NCBI GenBank assembly: GCA_017471945.1 | Contig: JAFURH010000049.1 | Span: forward strand, 1-44,372 | Origin: Clostridia bacterium | GTDB lineage: Bacteria; Bacillota; Clostridia; Christensenellales; Borkfalkiaceae | Length of the DNA stretch: 44,372 bases | Direction: 5' to 3' | Shown: piece after piece, positions 33,037 to 41,932 of the stretch | Numbering within the stretch: the first letter of the stretch is position 1 | Layout of the letters: each line of letters starts with the position of its first letter | Position numbers and translations under genes: made by a program | Notes under the pieces: generated by a model | What the model was told of the DNA's origin: nothing | Databases searched by the model: none | Seen by the model: only the letters and a program-made list of their open reading frames with translations

Positions 33037-34695
33037 ATGATCAAAGAAAAAGTAGTAAACGGATTCCATAACGCGCCCCACAGATCGCTCTATCACGCGC
33101 TGGGGCTTACCGAAGAGGAAATGCAACGCCCTTTGATCGGCGTGGTTTCTTCGCATAACGAGATCGTGCCCGGGCACGTCAACCTCGACAAGATCGCCGA
33201 GGCGGTCAAACTCGGCGTGGCGATGGCGGGCGGTACGCCCATTATGTTCCCTGCGATCACCGTTTGCGACGGGATCGCGATGGGGCACGTCGGAATGAAA
33301 TATTCCCTCGTCACCCGCGATCTGATCGCGGACTCGACTGAAGCGATGGTGATGGCGCACGGCTTCGACGGGCTCGTAATGATCCCCAACTGCGATAAAA
33401 ACGTGCCGGGGCTTTTGATGGCGGCGGCGCGGCTGAATATTCCCACCGTATTCGTTTCGGGCGGGCCTATGCTCGCAGGCAGAGTGGGCGGAAAAAAGCG
33501 TTCGCTTTCGAGTATGTTCGAGGCGGTCGGCGCGTATAAAGCGGGTAAGATCACCGAAGAACAGCTCACCGAATTTGAAAGAAAAGTATGCCCGACCTGC
33601 GGTTCTTGTTCGGGTATGTATACGGCGAATTCTATGAACTGTTTGACCGAAGTGCTCGGTATGGGGCTTCGCGGCAACGGCACGATCCCCGCGGCGTATT
33701 CCGCGCGTATCGAGCTTGCCAAGCACGCGGGTATGCAGATAATGGAGCTCGTGAAAAAGAATATCCGTCCCCGCGATATTATGACGGCTTCGGCGATCAG
33801 AAACGCGATCACCGCGGATATGGCGCTCGGCTGTTCGACGAACAGTATGTTGCACCTGCCCGCGATCGCCAACGAAGGCGGCGTGCCGTTCAGCTTAGAA
33901 GAAGTGAATAAGATCAGCGAAAAAACGCCTAACCTTTGCCACCTTGCGCCCGCAGGTCCGACCTATATGGAGGACTTGAACGAAGCGGGCGGCGTGTACG
34001 CGGTCCTCAAAGAACTCGAAGGGCTTGGACTGATCGACACGTCCGTTATGACCTGCACGGGCAAGACGATGGCGGAGAATATAAAGGACGTTTGCAACCT
34101 CGACGACGAGGTGATCAGAAAACCCTCGAACGCGTTCTCTCAAACGGGCGGGATCGCCGTTTTAAAAGGCAACCTCGCGCCCGACGGGTGCGTGGTGAAG
34201 CGTTCCGCCGTAGCCCCCGAAATGCTCGTGCACGAAGGCCCTGCCAAGGTCTACGAGAGCGAAGAGGAAGCGATTGCGGCGATCTACGCGGGCAAGATCC
34301 AAAAGGGCGACGTGGTAGTCATTCGCTACGAAGGCCCTGCGGGCGGTCCCGGTATGCGCGAAATGCTTTCACCTACTTCCGCGATCGCGGGTATGGGCTT
34401 GGATAAAGACGTGGCTCTTATCACCGACGGCAGATTCTCGGGCGCAACGCGCGGCGCGGCGATCGGGCACGTATCCCCCGAAGCCGTTTCGGGCGGTACG
34501 ATCGCGTACGTAAAAGACGGGGATATCATTTCTATCGATATCCCGAACTATAAGATCGCGCTCAAAGTTTCCGACGAAGAGCTTACAAAGCGCAGAGCGG
34601 AAACGCCTATAAAGAAGAAAGAAGTTTCGGGGTATTTGAAGCGTTACGCGGCGCAGGTCAGCTCGGCGGATAAAGGCGCGATAATCAATCAATAA
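33037..34695 (+). CDS. ilvD: Dihydroxyacid dehydratase
   Basis: The 552-residue enzyme dehydrates dihydroxyisovalerate and dihydroxymethylvalerate to the 2-oxo acids. Cluster cysteines are seen at Cys119 ([10 protein letters not shown]) and Cys191 ([15 protein letters not shown]). The site that is Cys in [2Fe-2S] enzymes is Gly46 (IVPGHVNL), as in E. coli IlvD, which suggests the oxygen-sensitive [4Fe-4S] type suited to an anaerobe. The cluster type is an inference. The start has a TAAGGAG site. It begins a tight gene run through ridA. Confidence 0.95.
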   Translation: MIKEKVVNGFHNAPHRSLYHALGLTEEEMQRPLIGVVSSHNEIVPGHVNLDKIAEAVKLGVAMAGGTPIMFPAITVCDGIAMGHVGMKYSLVTRDLIADSTEAMVMAHGFDGLVMIPNCDKNVPGLLMAAARLNIPTVFVSGGPMLAGRVGGKKRSLSSMFEAVGAYKAGKITEEQLTEFERKVCPTCGSCSGMYTANSMNCLTEVLGMGLRGNGTIPAAYSARIELAKHAGMQIMELVKKNIRPRDIMTASAIRNAITADMALGCSTNSMLHLPAIANEGGVPFSLEEVNKISEKTPNLCHLAPAGPTYMEDLNEAGGVYAVLKELEGLGLIDTSVMTCTGKTMAENIKDVCNLDDEVIRKPSNAFSQTGGIAVLKGNLAPDGCVVKRSAVAPEMLVHEGPAKVYESEEEAIAAIYAGKIQKGDVVVIRYEGPAGGPGMREMLSPTSAIAGMGLDKDVALITDGRFSGATRGAAIGHVSPEAVSGGTIAYVKDGDIISIDIPNYKIALKVSDEELTKRRAETPIKKKEVSGYLKRYAAQVSSADKGAIINQ

Positions 34696-34709
34696 AGAAG
34701 GAATAAAAA

Positions 34710-35972
34710 ATGTCAATGACGATGACGCAAAAGATCCTCGCGGCGCACGCGGGGCTTGAAAAAGTAGAAGCGGGACAGTTGATCTTAGTGGATATTGACC
34801 GCGTTCTCGGAAACGATATCACCTCTCCCGTGGCGATCAAGGAGTTTAACCGTATCGGGGCGAAAGAGGTCTACGATAAAGAAAAGGTGACGATGGTGAT
34901 GGATCACTTCGCGCCGAATAAAGACATTAAAGCCGCCGCACAATGCAAAATGTGCCGCGACTTTTGCACGGAACACGAGGTCGTGAATTTCTACGACGTG
35001 GGCAAAATGGGTATCGAACACGCTTTGCTTCCCGAAAAAGGACTCGTGATCTGCGGCGACGTGGTGATCGGCGCGGACTCGCATACCTGCACTTACGGCG
35101 CGCTCGGCGCGTTTTCGACGGGGGTAGGCTCGACGGATATGGCTTGCGGTATGGCGACGGGCAAGGCTTGGTTCAAAGTGCCCTCGGCGATCAAATTCGT
35201 CTTAAAAGGAAAGCTTTCCAAATACGTGTCGGGCAAGGACGTGATTTTGCATATTATCGGCAAGATCGGCGTGGACGGCGCGTTGTATAAGTCGATGGAA
35301 TTCACGGGCGAGGGCGTTTCTTCGCTTACCGTCTACGATAGGCTCACGATCGCGAATATGGCGATCGAAGCGGGCGCGAAAAACGGTATTTTCGAAGTGG
35401 ACGAACAGACGCTTGCCTACGTGAAAGAACGCTCGGCGCGCGAGCCGAAGGTGTATAAAGCGGACGACGACGCGGTATACGACGAGGTGTACGAGATCGA
35501 TCTGAGCGAGATCCGCCCGACGGTGGCGTTCCCGCACCTGCCCGAAAATACCAAGACGTTCGACGAGATCGGCGAGATCAAGATCGATCAGGTCGTGATC
35601 GGGTCTTGCACGAACGGACAGTATAAAGACCTTGCGGAAGCGGCGGAAATTTTAAAGGGAAGAACGGTTGCAAAGAACGTGCGCGCCATTATCATTCCCG
35701 CCACGCAGGATATTTATCTTAAAGCGATGGAAACGGGCTTGATCAAAACCTTTATCCAAGCGGGCTGTATCGTTTCCACCCCCACTTGCGGCCCTTGCTT
35801 GGGCGGCTATATGGGCGTGTTGGCGGCGGGCGAGAGAGCGGTGGCGACGACCAACCGCAACTTCGTCGGCAGAATGGGGCACGTGGATTCGGAAGTATAT
35901 CTTGCTTCCCCCGCGGTGGCGGCGGCTAGCGCGGTTTTGGGCAAGATCGCTCAGCCCTCGGAGCTCGAATAA
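34710..35972 (+). CDS. leuC: 3-Isopropylmalate dehydratase, large subunit
   Basis: The 420-residue subunit binds a [4Fe-4S] cluster through Cys300 (GSCTNGQ), Cys360 and Cys363 (TCGPCLGG). It isomerises 2- to 3-isopropylmalate with LeuD. The length and sequence match the short LeuC/homoaconitase type of archaea and anaerobes rather than the 465-residue E. coli type. [10 protein letters not shown] and related segments are present. It lies 14 bases after ilvD, and leuD follows 11 bases later. Confidence 0.94.
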   Translation: MSMTMTQKILAAHAGLEKVEAGQLILVDIDRVLGNDITSPVAIKEFNRIGAKEVYDKEKVTMVMDHFAPNKDIKAAAQCKMCRDFCTEHEVVNFYDVGKMGIEHALLPEKGLVICGDVVIGADSHTCTYGALGAFSTGVGSTDMACGMATGKAWFKVPSAIKFVLKGKLSKYVSGKDVILHIIGKIGVDGALYKSMEFTGEGVSSLTVYDRLTIANMAIEAGAKNGIFEVDEQTLAYVKERSAREPKVYKADDDAVYDEVYEIDLSEIRPTVAFPHLPENTKTFDEIGEIKIDQVVIGSCTNGQYKDLAEAAEILKGRTVAKNVRAIIIPATQDIYLKAMETGLIKTFIQAGCIVSTPTCGPCLGGYMGVLAAGERAVATTNRNFVGRMGHVDSEVYLASPAVAAASAVLGKIAQPSELE

Positions 35973-35983
35973 GGAGAAACGCT

Positions 35984-36478
35984 ATGAATTTTCAAGGTAA
36001 AGCAATCAAATACGGCGACAACGTGGATACCGACGTGATCATTCCCGCCAGATACCTCAACACGAGCGACAAAAAAGAACTCGCTTCCCATTGTATGGAA
36101 GATATCGACAAGGACTTTGCGGGCAAAGTGCAAGCGGGGGATATTATGGTCGCGGGGTATAATTTCGGGTGTGGCTCTTCGCGCGAGCACGCGCCGATCG
36201 CGATTAAAGAAAGCGGGATTTCGCTCGTGATCGCAAGAAGCTTTGCGCGCATTTTCTACCGCAATTCCATCAATATCGGTCTTGCCATCGTCGAGTGCGA
36301 GGAAGCCGTGGACGGGATCGCAGAGGGCGATAAAGTCGAAGCCGACCTCAAAAGCGGCGTGATCTATAACCGCACGACGGGCAAAAGCTTTTCCGTTAAG
36401 CCTTTCCCTGCGTTTATTCAAAAAATTATCGAAAACGGCGGCTTGGTGGAATCCATCAAGAAAGGGGATATCAAGTAA
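35984..36478 (+). CDS. leuD: 3-Isopropylmalate dehydratase, small subunit
   Basis: The 164-residue swivel-domain subunit carries [11 protein letters not shown] (about 61-71), the substrate-binding loop. The short form pairs with the short LeuC. The stop codon touches the start of leuB with no gap, so leuB is probably translationally coupled. Confidence 0.95.
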   Translation: MNFQGKAIKYGDNVDTDVIIPARYLNTSDKKELASHCMEDIDKDFAGKVQAGDIMVAGYNFGCGSSREHAPIAIKESGISLVIARSFARIFYRNSINIGLAIVECEEAVDGIAEGDKVEADLKSGVIYNRTTGKSFSVKPFPAFIQKIIENGGLVESIKKGDIK

Positions 36479-37546
36479 ATGGAATATAAAATCGGATTAT
36501 TGCGCGGGGACGGGATCGGCCCTGAGATCGTAGACAGCGCGGTGCGAGTCCTTCAAAAGATCGGAGAAAAATTCTCTCATAAATTTGTTTTTACCCCCTA
36601 TTTGATCGGCGGGGCGGCGATCGACGAGGTCGGCGAGCCGCTTCCAAAAGAAACGGTAGAGGGGTGTTTGGCTTCCGACAGCGTCCTTTTAGGTGCGGTG
36701 GGCGGTCCGAAATGGGATACCCTTCCCGGGCATTTACGTCCCGAAAAAGCGCTTTTGGGGATTCGCGAGGCGATGGGATTGTTCACCAACCTCCGCCCCG
36801 CAAAGCTCTATCCCGCGCTTAAAGCGGAATGCCCGTTGCGGGAAGACCTCGTCGAAAAGGGCTTTGATATTATGATCGTCCGCGAGCTTACGGGCGGGAT
36901 CTATTTCGGCGAACGCGGCTATCGCGAGGGCAAATACGGCGAAGAGGCGTACGATACGGAGCGTTACAGCCGTATGGAGATCGAACGGATCGCGCGCGTG
37001 GCGTTTGAAACGGCGAAAAAGCGGAATAAAAAGCTCGTGAGTATCGACAAGGCGAACGTGCTCGAAACCTCGCGGCTTTGGCGCAAGATCGTGCACGAGA
37101 TCGCGGCGGAATACCCCGACGTGGCGGTATCGGATATGCTCGTAGACAACGCGGCGATGCAACTCGTGAGAAATCCCGCACAGTTCGACGTGATCGTCAC
37201 GAGCAATATGTTCGGGGATATTCTCTCCGACGAGGCTTCGCAGATCACGGGTTCGATCGGTATGCTTCCTTCCGCTTCTTTGGGCGAGGGAACGCGCGGC
37301 TTATACGAGCCCATTCACGGCTCTGCGCCCGATATCGCGGGGCAGGGCAAGGCAAACCCGATCGCGACGATCTTGTCGGCGGCGATGATGCTTTTATACG
37401 CCTTCGATTTATCCGCGGAAAGCGAGGCGATCGTTTCGGCGGTGGATCAGGTGTTGAACGAGGGCTACCGCACGGCGGATATCGCGCGCGGCGGCGAGTG
37501 GCTTTCCACGAAAGAAATGACGGATAAGATCATCGAGCGTATCTGA
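36479..37546 (+). CDS. leuB: 3-Isopropylmalate dehydrogenase
   Basis: The 355-residue NAD-dependent beta-decarboxylating dehydrogenase completes leucine's specific steps. It has [11 protein letters not shown] at the N-terminus, [29 protein letters not shown] near residue 185, and [16 protein letters not shown]. The ELTGGIYFG loop is typical of LeuB rather than isocitrate dehydrogenase. It abuts leuD directly and is followed one base later by the DUF815 gene. Confidence 0.95.
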   Translation: MEYKIGLLRGDGIGPEIVDSAVRVLQKIGEKFSHKFVFTPYLIGGAAIDEVGEPLPKETVEGCLASDSVLLGAVGGPKWDTLPGHLRPEKALLGIREAMGLFTNLRPAKLYPALKAECPLREDLVEKGFDIMIVRELTGGIYFGERGYREGKYGEEAYDTERYSRMEIERIARVAFETAKKRNKKLVSIDKANVLETSRLWRKIVHEIAAEYPDVAVSDMLVDNAAMQLVRNPAQFDVIVTSNMFGDILSDEASQITGSIGMLPSASLGEGTRGLYEPIHGSAPDIAGQGKANPIATILSAAMMLLYAFDLSAESEAIVSAVDQVLNEGYRTADIARGGEWLSTKEMTDKIIERI

Positions 37547-37547
37547 A

Positions 37548-38738
37548 ATGAAAAATAAACTGCAAACAATCTATTTAAAACTCTGTCTTTCGAGCGTGTT
37601 TTTCGAGGTGATCGAAAAGCCGCTCTTTAAGGCGTTTATAGGGTATATGCAAACGGACGCTTCTTCCTCGGCGGAAAAGCGCAGAGCGTACGCGAAATTC
37701 GTTGCGGAGATATATCTTGGGGGCGGGTCGCTGACGGGGCTCGTCAAGCGTTTGGTCGCGGAAGACGAAAACGTGTATATCAAGGGCGCGGCGAAAGGCG
37801 TAAATGCGGACGGGAATATTCAAAAAGCCGTAGAAGAAGAATTGCTTTCCTTCGGCGAGTTCGCGGCGTTGACGGCGAAGGACTTTGCCGAGGATATGGG
37901 AGTAAACGCGGACGAATTACCCGCCTTTGCTTCGGAAAAAGTATCGATGACCGAACAGTACGCCCTCCGCGTGAAGGAGATCGGAAAATACGGGTACGGG
38001 ATATTCTCTTCGCAGGGTATGTTCCGACTGTCCGACGATAAACGCATCGAGCCGATCGTGAGTGCGGACAAGGTAGGAATGGGCACGTTTATCGGGTACG
38101 AAGCGGAGCGCGCGAAGGTCGTGGAGAACACGCTCGCGTTCGTCGAGGGCAGACCCGCGGCGAATACCTTGCTTTGCGGGGACGCGGGCACGGGTAAATC
38201 CTCGACCGTGAAAGCGGTGGCAAACGAATTTTTCTCGCGCGGCGTGCGGCTGATCGAGTTGAGAAAAGACCAGCTTTCCCTGCTCCCTTACGTGATGGGG
38301 AAGATCAGCGAAAATCCGTTGAAATTTATTATCTTTATCGACGATCTTTCCTTTAACCAAAACGACGATAATTTCAGTATGCTCAAAGCGGCTTTGGAAG
38401 GCTCGGCGAGCGCGCGGAGCGAAAATTCCGTGATCTACGCGACGAGTAACCGTCGGCATATCATCAAGGAATCCTTCGGCGATCGCGACGGCGACGACGT
38501 GCACAGAAACGACACCTTACAAGAAACGCTTTCCCTGTCCGAACGGTTCGGGCTTACGGTACTCTTTTCCAAGCCGAATAAGCAGCTGTACCTTGAAATC
38601 GTAAAAAAGCTTGCCGAGCGGCAAGGAATCAAAATGCAAGAAAAAGAGCTGGAAGTGCAGGCGGAGGCGTTCGCTTTGAAAAAGGGAAGCCGTTCGGCGC
38701 GTTGCGCGGAACAGTTCGTGGAGAGTTTATTGCGCTGA
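37548..38738 (+). CDS. DUF815-family AAA ATPase
   Basis: The 396-residue protein has a helical N-terminal half (1-180) and a P-loop domain. Walker A is GDAGTGKSS (211-219) and Walker B is FIIFIDDLSF (260-269). ATSNRRHI near residue 306 and the C-terminal helices match DUF815, an AAA family of unknown function. It starts one base after leuB and lies 19 bases ahead of ilvA, so it is co-transcribed with branched-chain synthesis genes. No link to that pathway is known to me. It may be only a passenger in the operon. Confidence 0.88.
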   Translation: MKNKLQTIYLKLCLSSVFFEVIEKPLFKAFIGYMQTDASSSAEKRRAYAKFVAEIYLGGGSLTGLVKRLVAEDENVYIKGAAKGVNADGNIQKAVEEELLSFGEFAALTAKDFAEDMGVNADELPAFASEKVSMTEQYALRVKEIGKYGYGIFSSQGMFRLSDDKRIEPIVSADKVGMGTFIGYEAERAKVVENTLAFVEGRPAANTLLCGDAGTGKSSTVKAVANEFFSRGVRLIELRKDQLSLLPYVMGKISENPLKFIIFIDDLSFNQNDDNFSMLKAALEGSASARSENSVIYATSNRRHIIKESFGDRDGDDVHRNDTLQETLSLSERFGLTVLFSKPNKQLYLEIVKKLAERQGIKMQEKELEVQAEAFALKKGSRSARCAEQFVESLLR

Positions 38739-38757
38739 AAGGCGAAAGGAGAAACTT

Positions 38758-39951
38758 ATGTTGACTATCGATAACGTATACAGAGCGAATAACGTGTTGA
38801 AGGAAGTGGCGAGAAAGACGGACGTGATCTACGCGCCCAAGCTCTGCCCCGACGCGCATCTGTATTTAAAGACGGAAAATTTGCAGGTGACGGGCTCGTT
38901 CAAGATCCGCGGCGCATATTATAAAATGACCCGCCTTTCCAAAGCAGAAAAAGCGAAGGGCGTGATCGCGTGTTCGGCGGGCAATCACGCGCAGGGCGTT
39001 GCGCTCGCGGCGCAAAAGAACGGGATAAAGGCGGTGATCTGTCTGCCCGACGGCGCGCCCATTTCGAAAGTACAGGCGACCAAGAGCTACGGCGCGGAGG
39101 TCTGCCTCGTGGAGGGCGTATACGACGACGCGTATAAACGCGCGCTCGAGCTGCGTGACGAAAAGGGGTATACCTTCCTGCATCCCTTCAACGACGAGGA
39201 CGTCGTGGCGGGGCAGGGGACGATCGCGCTCGAACTTGCCGAACAGCTTCCCGACCTCGACGCGGTGATCGTGCCGATCGGCGGCGGCGGGCTTATTTCG
39301 GGTATCGCGTTTACGATTAAAACGCTGTATCCGAACGTTAAGGTTTACGGCGTACAGGCGGAAGGCGCGCCTTCAATGGCGAACTCGATCGCCGATCACC
39401 AGATCGAAGAACTCAAATCCGTTTCGACGATCGCGGACGGTATCGCCGTGAAAAAACCCGGAACGCTTACCTACGAGCTTTGCGAGAAGTACGTCGATCA
39501 GATCGTGACGGTTTCCGACGACGAAATTTCGGCGGCGATCCTCGCGCTGATGGAACAGCACAAGCTCGTGACCGAAGGGGCGGGAGCGGTTGCCGTGGCG
39601 GCGGCGATGTTCCATAAGGTGGATATCAAGGGAAAAAAGGCGGTGTGCGTGCTTTCGGGCGGGAATATCGACGTTACCATTCTTTCGCGCGTGATCACGC
39701 GAGGACTGATAATGTCGGGCAGAAATTCCCAGCTTACCATCGAGCTCGTGGATAAACCGGGTCAGCTTCTCACCGTTTCCAAACTTATCGCGGAAAGCGG
39801 CGCGAATATCATTTCCGTGCATCACGAACGCGCGAATACGGGTTCGTCCGTCAACGGCTGTTATCTTCGTATTACGATGGAAACGCGGGATTTCGCGCAC
39901 GTGGAGCAGATCAAGACCGCGCTCGTAGAAAGCGGGTTTAAACTCGTATAA
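38758..39951 (+). CDS. ilvA: Threonine ammonia-lyase (threonine dehydratase)
   Basis: The 397-residue PLP enzyme converts threonine to 2-oxobutyrate for isoleucine synthesis. The PLP lysine is Lys49 (TGSFKIRGA), and the phosphate loop IGGGGLISG lies near residue 180. A single C-terminal ACT-like domain (about 325-397) marks the short class. That class includes catabolic-type enzymes, but its operon points to a biosynthetic role. It starts after GAAAGGAG. RidA follows directly, matching the reactive enamine product. Confidence 0.93.
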   Translation: MLTIDNVYRANNVLKEVARKTDVIYAPKLCPDAHLYLKTENLQVTGSFKIRGAYYKMTRLSKAEKAKGVIACSAGNHAQGVALAAQKNGIKAVICLPDGAPISKVQATKSYGAEVCLVEGVYDDAYKRALELRDEKGYTFLHPFNDEDVVAGQGTIALELAEQLPDLDAVIVPIGGGGLISGIAFTIKTLYPNVKVYGVQAEGAPSMANSIADHQIEELKSVSTIADGIAVKKPGTLTYELCEKYVDQIVTVSDDEISAAILALMEQHKLVTEGAGAVAVAAAMFHKVDIKGKKAVCVLSGGNIDVTILSRVITRGLIMSGRNSQLTIELVDKPGQLLTVSKLIAESGANIISVHHERANTGSSVNGCYLRITMETRDFAHVEQIKTALVESGFKLV

Positions 39952-39965
39952 AAGGAGAAAAAAAT

Positions 39966-40340
39966 ATGTTGAAAAAAGTAGCGACGGAAAAAGCTCCCGC
40001 GGCGATCGGACCTTATTCTCAGGCGATCGTTTACGGCGATATCCTGTTCACCTCGGGGCAGATCCCTTTAAATCCCGAAACGGGCGAGATCGTCGGCACG
40101 AATATCACCGAACAGGCGGAACGCGTAATGAAAAACCTCGGCGAAGTGCTTTCGGCGGCGGGCAGTTCGTTCGAAAAGGCGATCAAAACCACCTGTTTCC
40201 TTGCGGATATGTCGGATTTTGCGGCGTTTAACGCGGTGTATGCGAACTATTTCACCGAAAAACCCGCGCGTAGCTGCGTAGCGGTGAAAACGCTTCCCAA
40301 AAACGTACTCGTGGAAGTGGAAGTGATCGCGAGCCTTTGA
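39966..40340 (+). CDS. ridA: RidA (enamine/imine deaminase)
   Basis: The 124-residue protein speeds hydrolysis of 2-aminocrotonate and related imines released by threonine dehydratase, protecting PLP enzymes such as IlvE. It carries AIGPYSQA near the start, the conserved Arg102 (ARSCVAV) and the C-terminal LVEVEVIA segment, all typical of the family. It lies 14 bases after ilvA and ends the operon. Confidence 0.95.
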   Translation: MLKKVATEKAPAAIGPYSQAIVYGDILFTSGQIPLNPETGEIVGTNITEQAERVMKNLGEVLSAAGSSFEKAIKTTCFLADMSDFAAFNAVYANYFTEKPARSCVAVKTLPKNVLVEVEVIASL

Positions 40341-40424
40341 CGGGAAAACTACCGTGACGTTTCGCAAAAAATGAAAAAATAATTAAAAAAAACGTGAACT
40401 TTCCGTGAAACCCCTTGTAAATCG

Positions 40425-40453
40425 TTGACAAAGCTTCGGGTTTTGTGTATAAT
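40425..40453 (+). promoter_or_regulatory. Sigma-A promoter of the citrate-branch operon
   Basis: Perfect TTGACA (40425-40430) and TATAAT (40448-40453) boxes are 17 bases apart. They start a separate transcript for the next three genes. Confidence 0.88.
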
Positions 40454-40470
40454 CATATAAATTTAAAAAA

Positions 40471-40496
40471 TCGATTAAAAAGCCTTTTTTAATCGA
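40471..40496 (+). other. 5' UTR hairpin before the citrate synthase gene
   Basis: An 11-pair perfect stem (TCGATTAAAAA with TTTTTAATCGA) around loop GCCT lies just after the expected transcription start and before the CGGAGAG ribosome binding site. The T-run is in the stem itself. It may stabilise the RNA or act as a regulatory element. Confidence 0.6.
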
Positions 40497-40519
40497 AAAA
40501 ACACGGAGAGTGAGCGAAT

Positions 40520-41914
40520 ATGATCGAAAAGAACAAGCACAGTAACTTATTAGAGCAGGACCAGTATAAGTACTCCTTGCAGGACGTCGCAGAGCCGAAT
40601 TTGTATCGGGATATCTACCCGTACGACGAAATTCCCAAAACGGTGTTCAACCACCGCCGCGTGCCGATGGCGATGCCCGAGCAGATCTGGATCACGGATA
40701 CCACCTTCCGCGACGGACAGCAATCCCGCGCGCCTTATTCGGTGAAGCAGATCGTCGATATTTATAAAATGATCGCCCGCCTCGGCGGGGAAAACGGGGT
40801 CATCCGTCAGAGCGAATTTTTCGTCTATACGAAAAAGGACAGAGAAGCGCTCGAAAAATGTATGGAGCTCGGCTATAAATTCCCCGAGATCACGACGTGG
40901 ATCAGAGCGAGAAAAGAGGACTTTGCCCTCGTGCACGATATCGGGATCAAAGAGACGGGTATTTTGGTCAGCTGTTCGGATTATCATATTTTCAAAAAGC
41001 TGAATATGAGCCGTCAACAGGCGTTCGATCATTATTTGGGTGTGGTGAAGGACGCGTTTGCGGCAGGTATTTCCCCGCGTTGCCATTTGGAGGACTTAAC
41101 GCGCGCGGATTTCTACGGCTTCGTCGTGCCGTTCGTCAACGAGCTTCACGACCTTTCCGCGGAGGCGGGAATTCCCGTCAAGATCCGTATGTGCGACACG
41201 ATGGGCTACGGCGTACCTTTCACGGGCGCGGCGCTTCCTCGAAGCGTACCCGGGATCGTTTACGGTTTGCATCATTATTCCGACGTCACTTCGGAAATGC
41301 TCGAATGGCACGGGCATAACGATTTCTATATGGGCGTTGCCAACGCCGTTTCGGCGTGGCTGTACGGCGCGTCGGGCGTGAATTGCTCCCTTCTCGGGAT
41401 CGGCGAGCGCACGGGGAACGTGCCTCTCGAAGCGATGGTAATGCAATACGCCTCGATGACCGGCTCTCTCGACGGAATGGACACGACGGCGATTACGGAT
41501 ATCGCGGAGTATTTCAAAAAAGAACTCGGCTACGATATCCCGCCTATGACGCCTTTCGTCGGCGACGCGTTTAACCTGACCCGCGCGGGAATCCACGCGG
41601 ACGGAATGATGAAGGACGCGGAAATTTATAATATTTTCGATACGGAAAAGATCCTTAACCGTCCCGCCGCGGTGTCCGTTTCCAACACCTCGGGGCTTGC
41701 GGGGCTTGCGTACTGGCTGAATATGCATTTCAAGCTCAAAGGCGACGATATGCTCACTAAGCAGGATTGGCTCGTAACGGAAATGAAAAAGCGTATCGAC
41801 GAGCTGTATGCAGACGGCAGAACGACGGTGATGGGCGACGACGAGCTTGAATCGCTCGTGAAAGAGCTTTCGGGCGACGCGCGTGCGAAGATCAACTGGT
41901 TTGAGTTGGGTTAA
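40520..41914 (+). CDS. Probable Re-citrate synthase (homocitrate/isopropylmalate synthase family)
   Basis: The 464-residue DRE-TIM metallolyase has DTTFRDGQQSR (Asp60, Arg64, Asp65) and the metal motif HGHND (His264, His266, Asn267). No C-terminal LeuA regulatory domain is present, and leuA already exists in the window. The adjacent genes are aconitase and isocitrate dehydrogenase. The same arrangement surrounds the Re-face citrate synthase of Clostridium kluyveri, a member of this family that replaces the usual citrate synthase in anaerobes. The reaction would be acetyl-CoA plus oxaloacetate to citrate. Homocitrate synthase is the main alternative, but no lysine or nif genes are nearby. Confidence 0.78.
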   Translation: MIEKNKHSNLLEQDQYKYSLQDVAEPNLYRDIYPYDEIPKTVFNHRRVPMAMPEQIWITDTTFRDGQQSRAPYSVKQIVDIYKMIARLGGENGVIRQSEFFVYTKKDREALEKCMELGYKFPEITTWIRARKEDFALVHDIGIKETGILVSCSDYHIFKKLNMSRQQAFDHYLGVVKDAFAAGISPRCHLEDLTRADFYGFVVPFVNELHDLSAEAGIPVKIRMCDTMGYGVPFTGAALPRSVPGIVYGLHHYSDVTSEMLEWHGHNDFYMGVANAVSAWLYGASGVNCSLLGIGERTGNVPLEAMVMQYASMTGSLDGMDTTAITDIAEYFKKELGYDIPPMTPFVGDAFNLTRAGIHADGMMKDAEIYNIFDTEKILNRPAAVSVSNTSGLAGLAYWLNMHFKLKGDDMLTKQDWLVTEMKKRIDELYADGRTTVMGDDELESLVKELSGDARAKINWFELG

Positions 41915-41932
41915 AAGGAGTCAAAAGCTATT

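Noticed and set aside
40520-41914. Second 2-isopropylmalate synthase
   Set aside because: It lacks the LeuA regulatory domain and is followed by aconitase and isocitrate dehydrogenase, so a citrate branch fits better.
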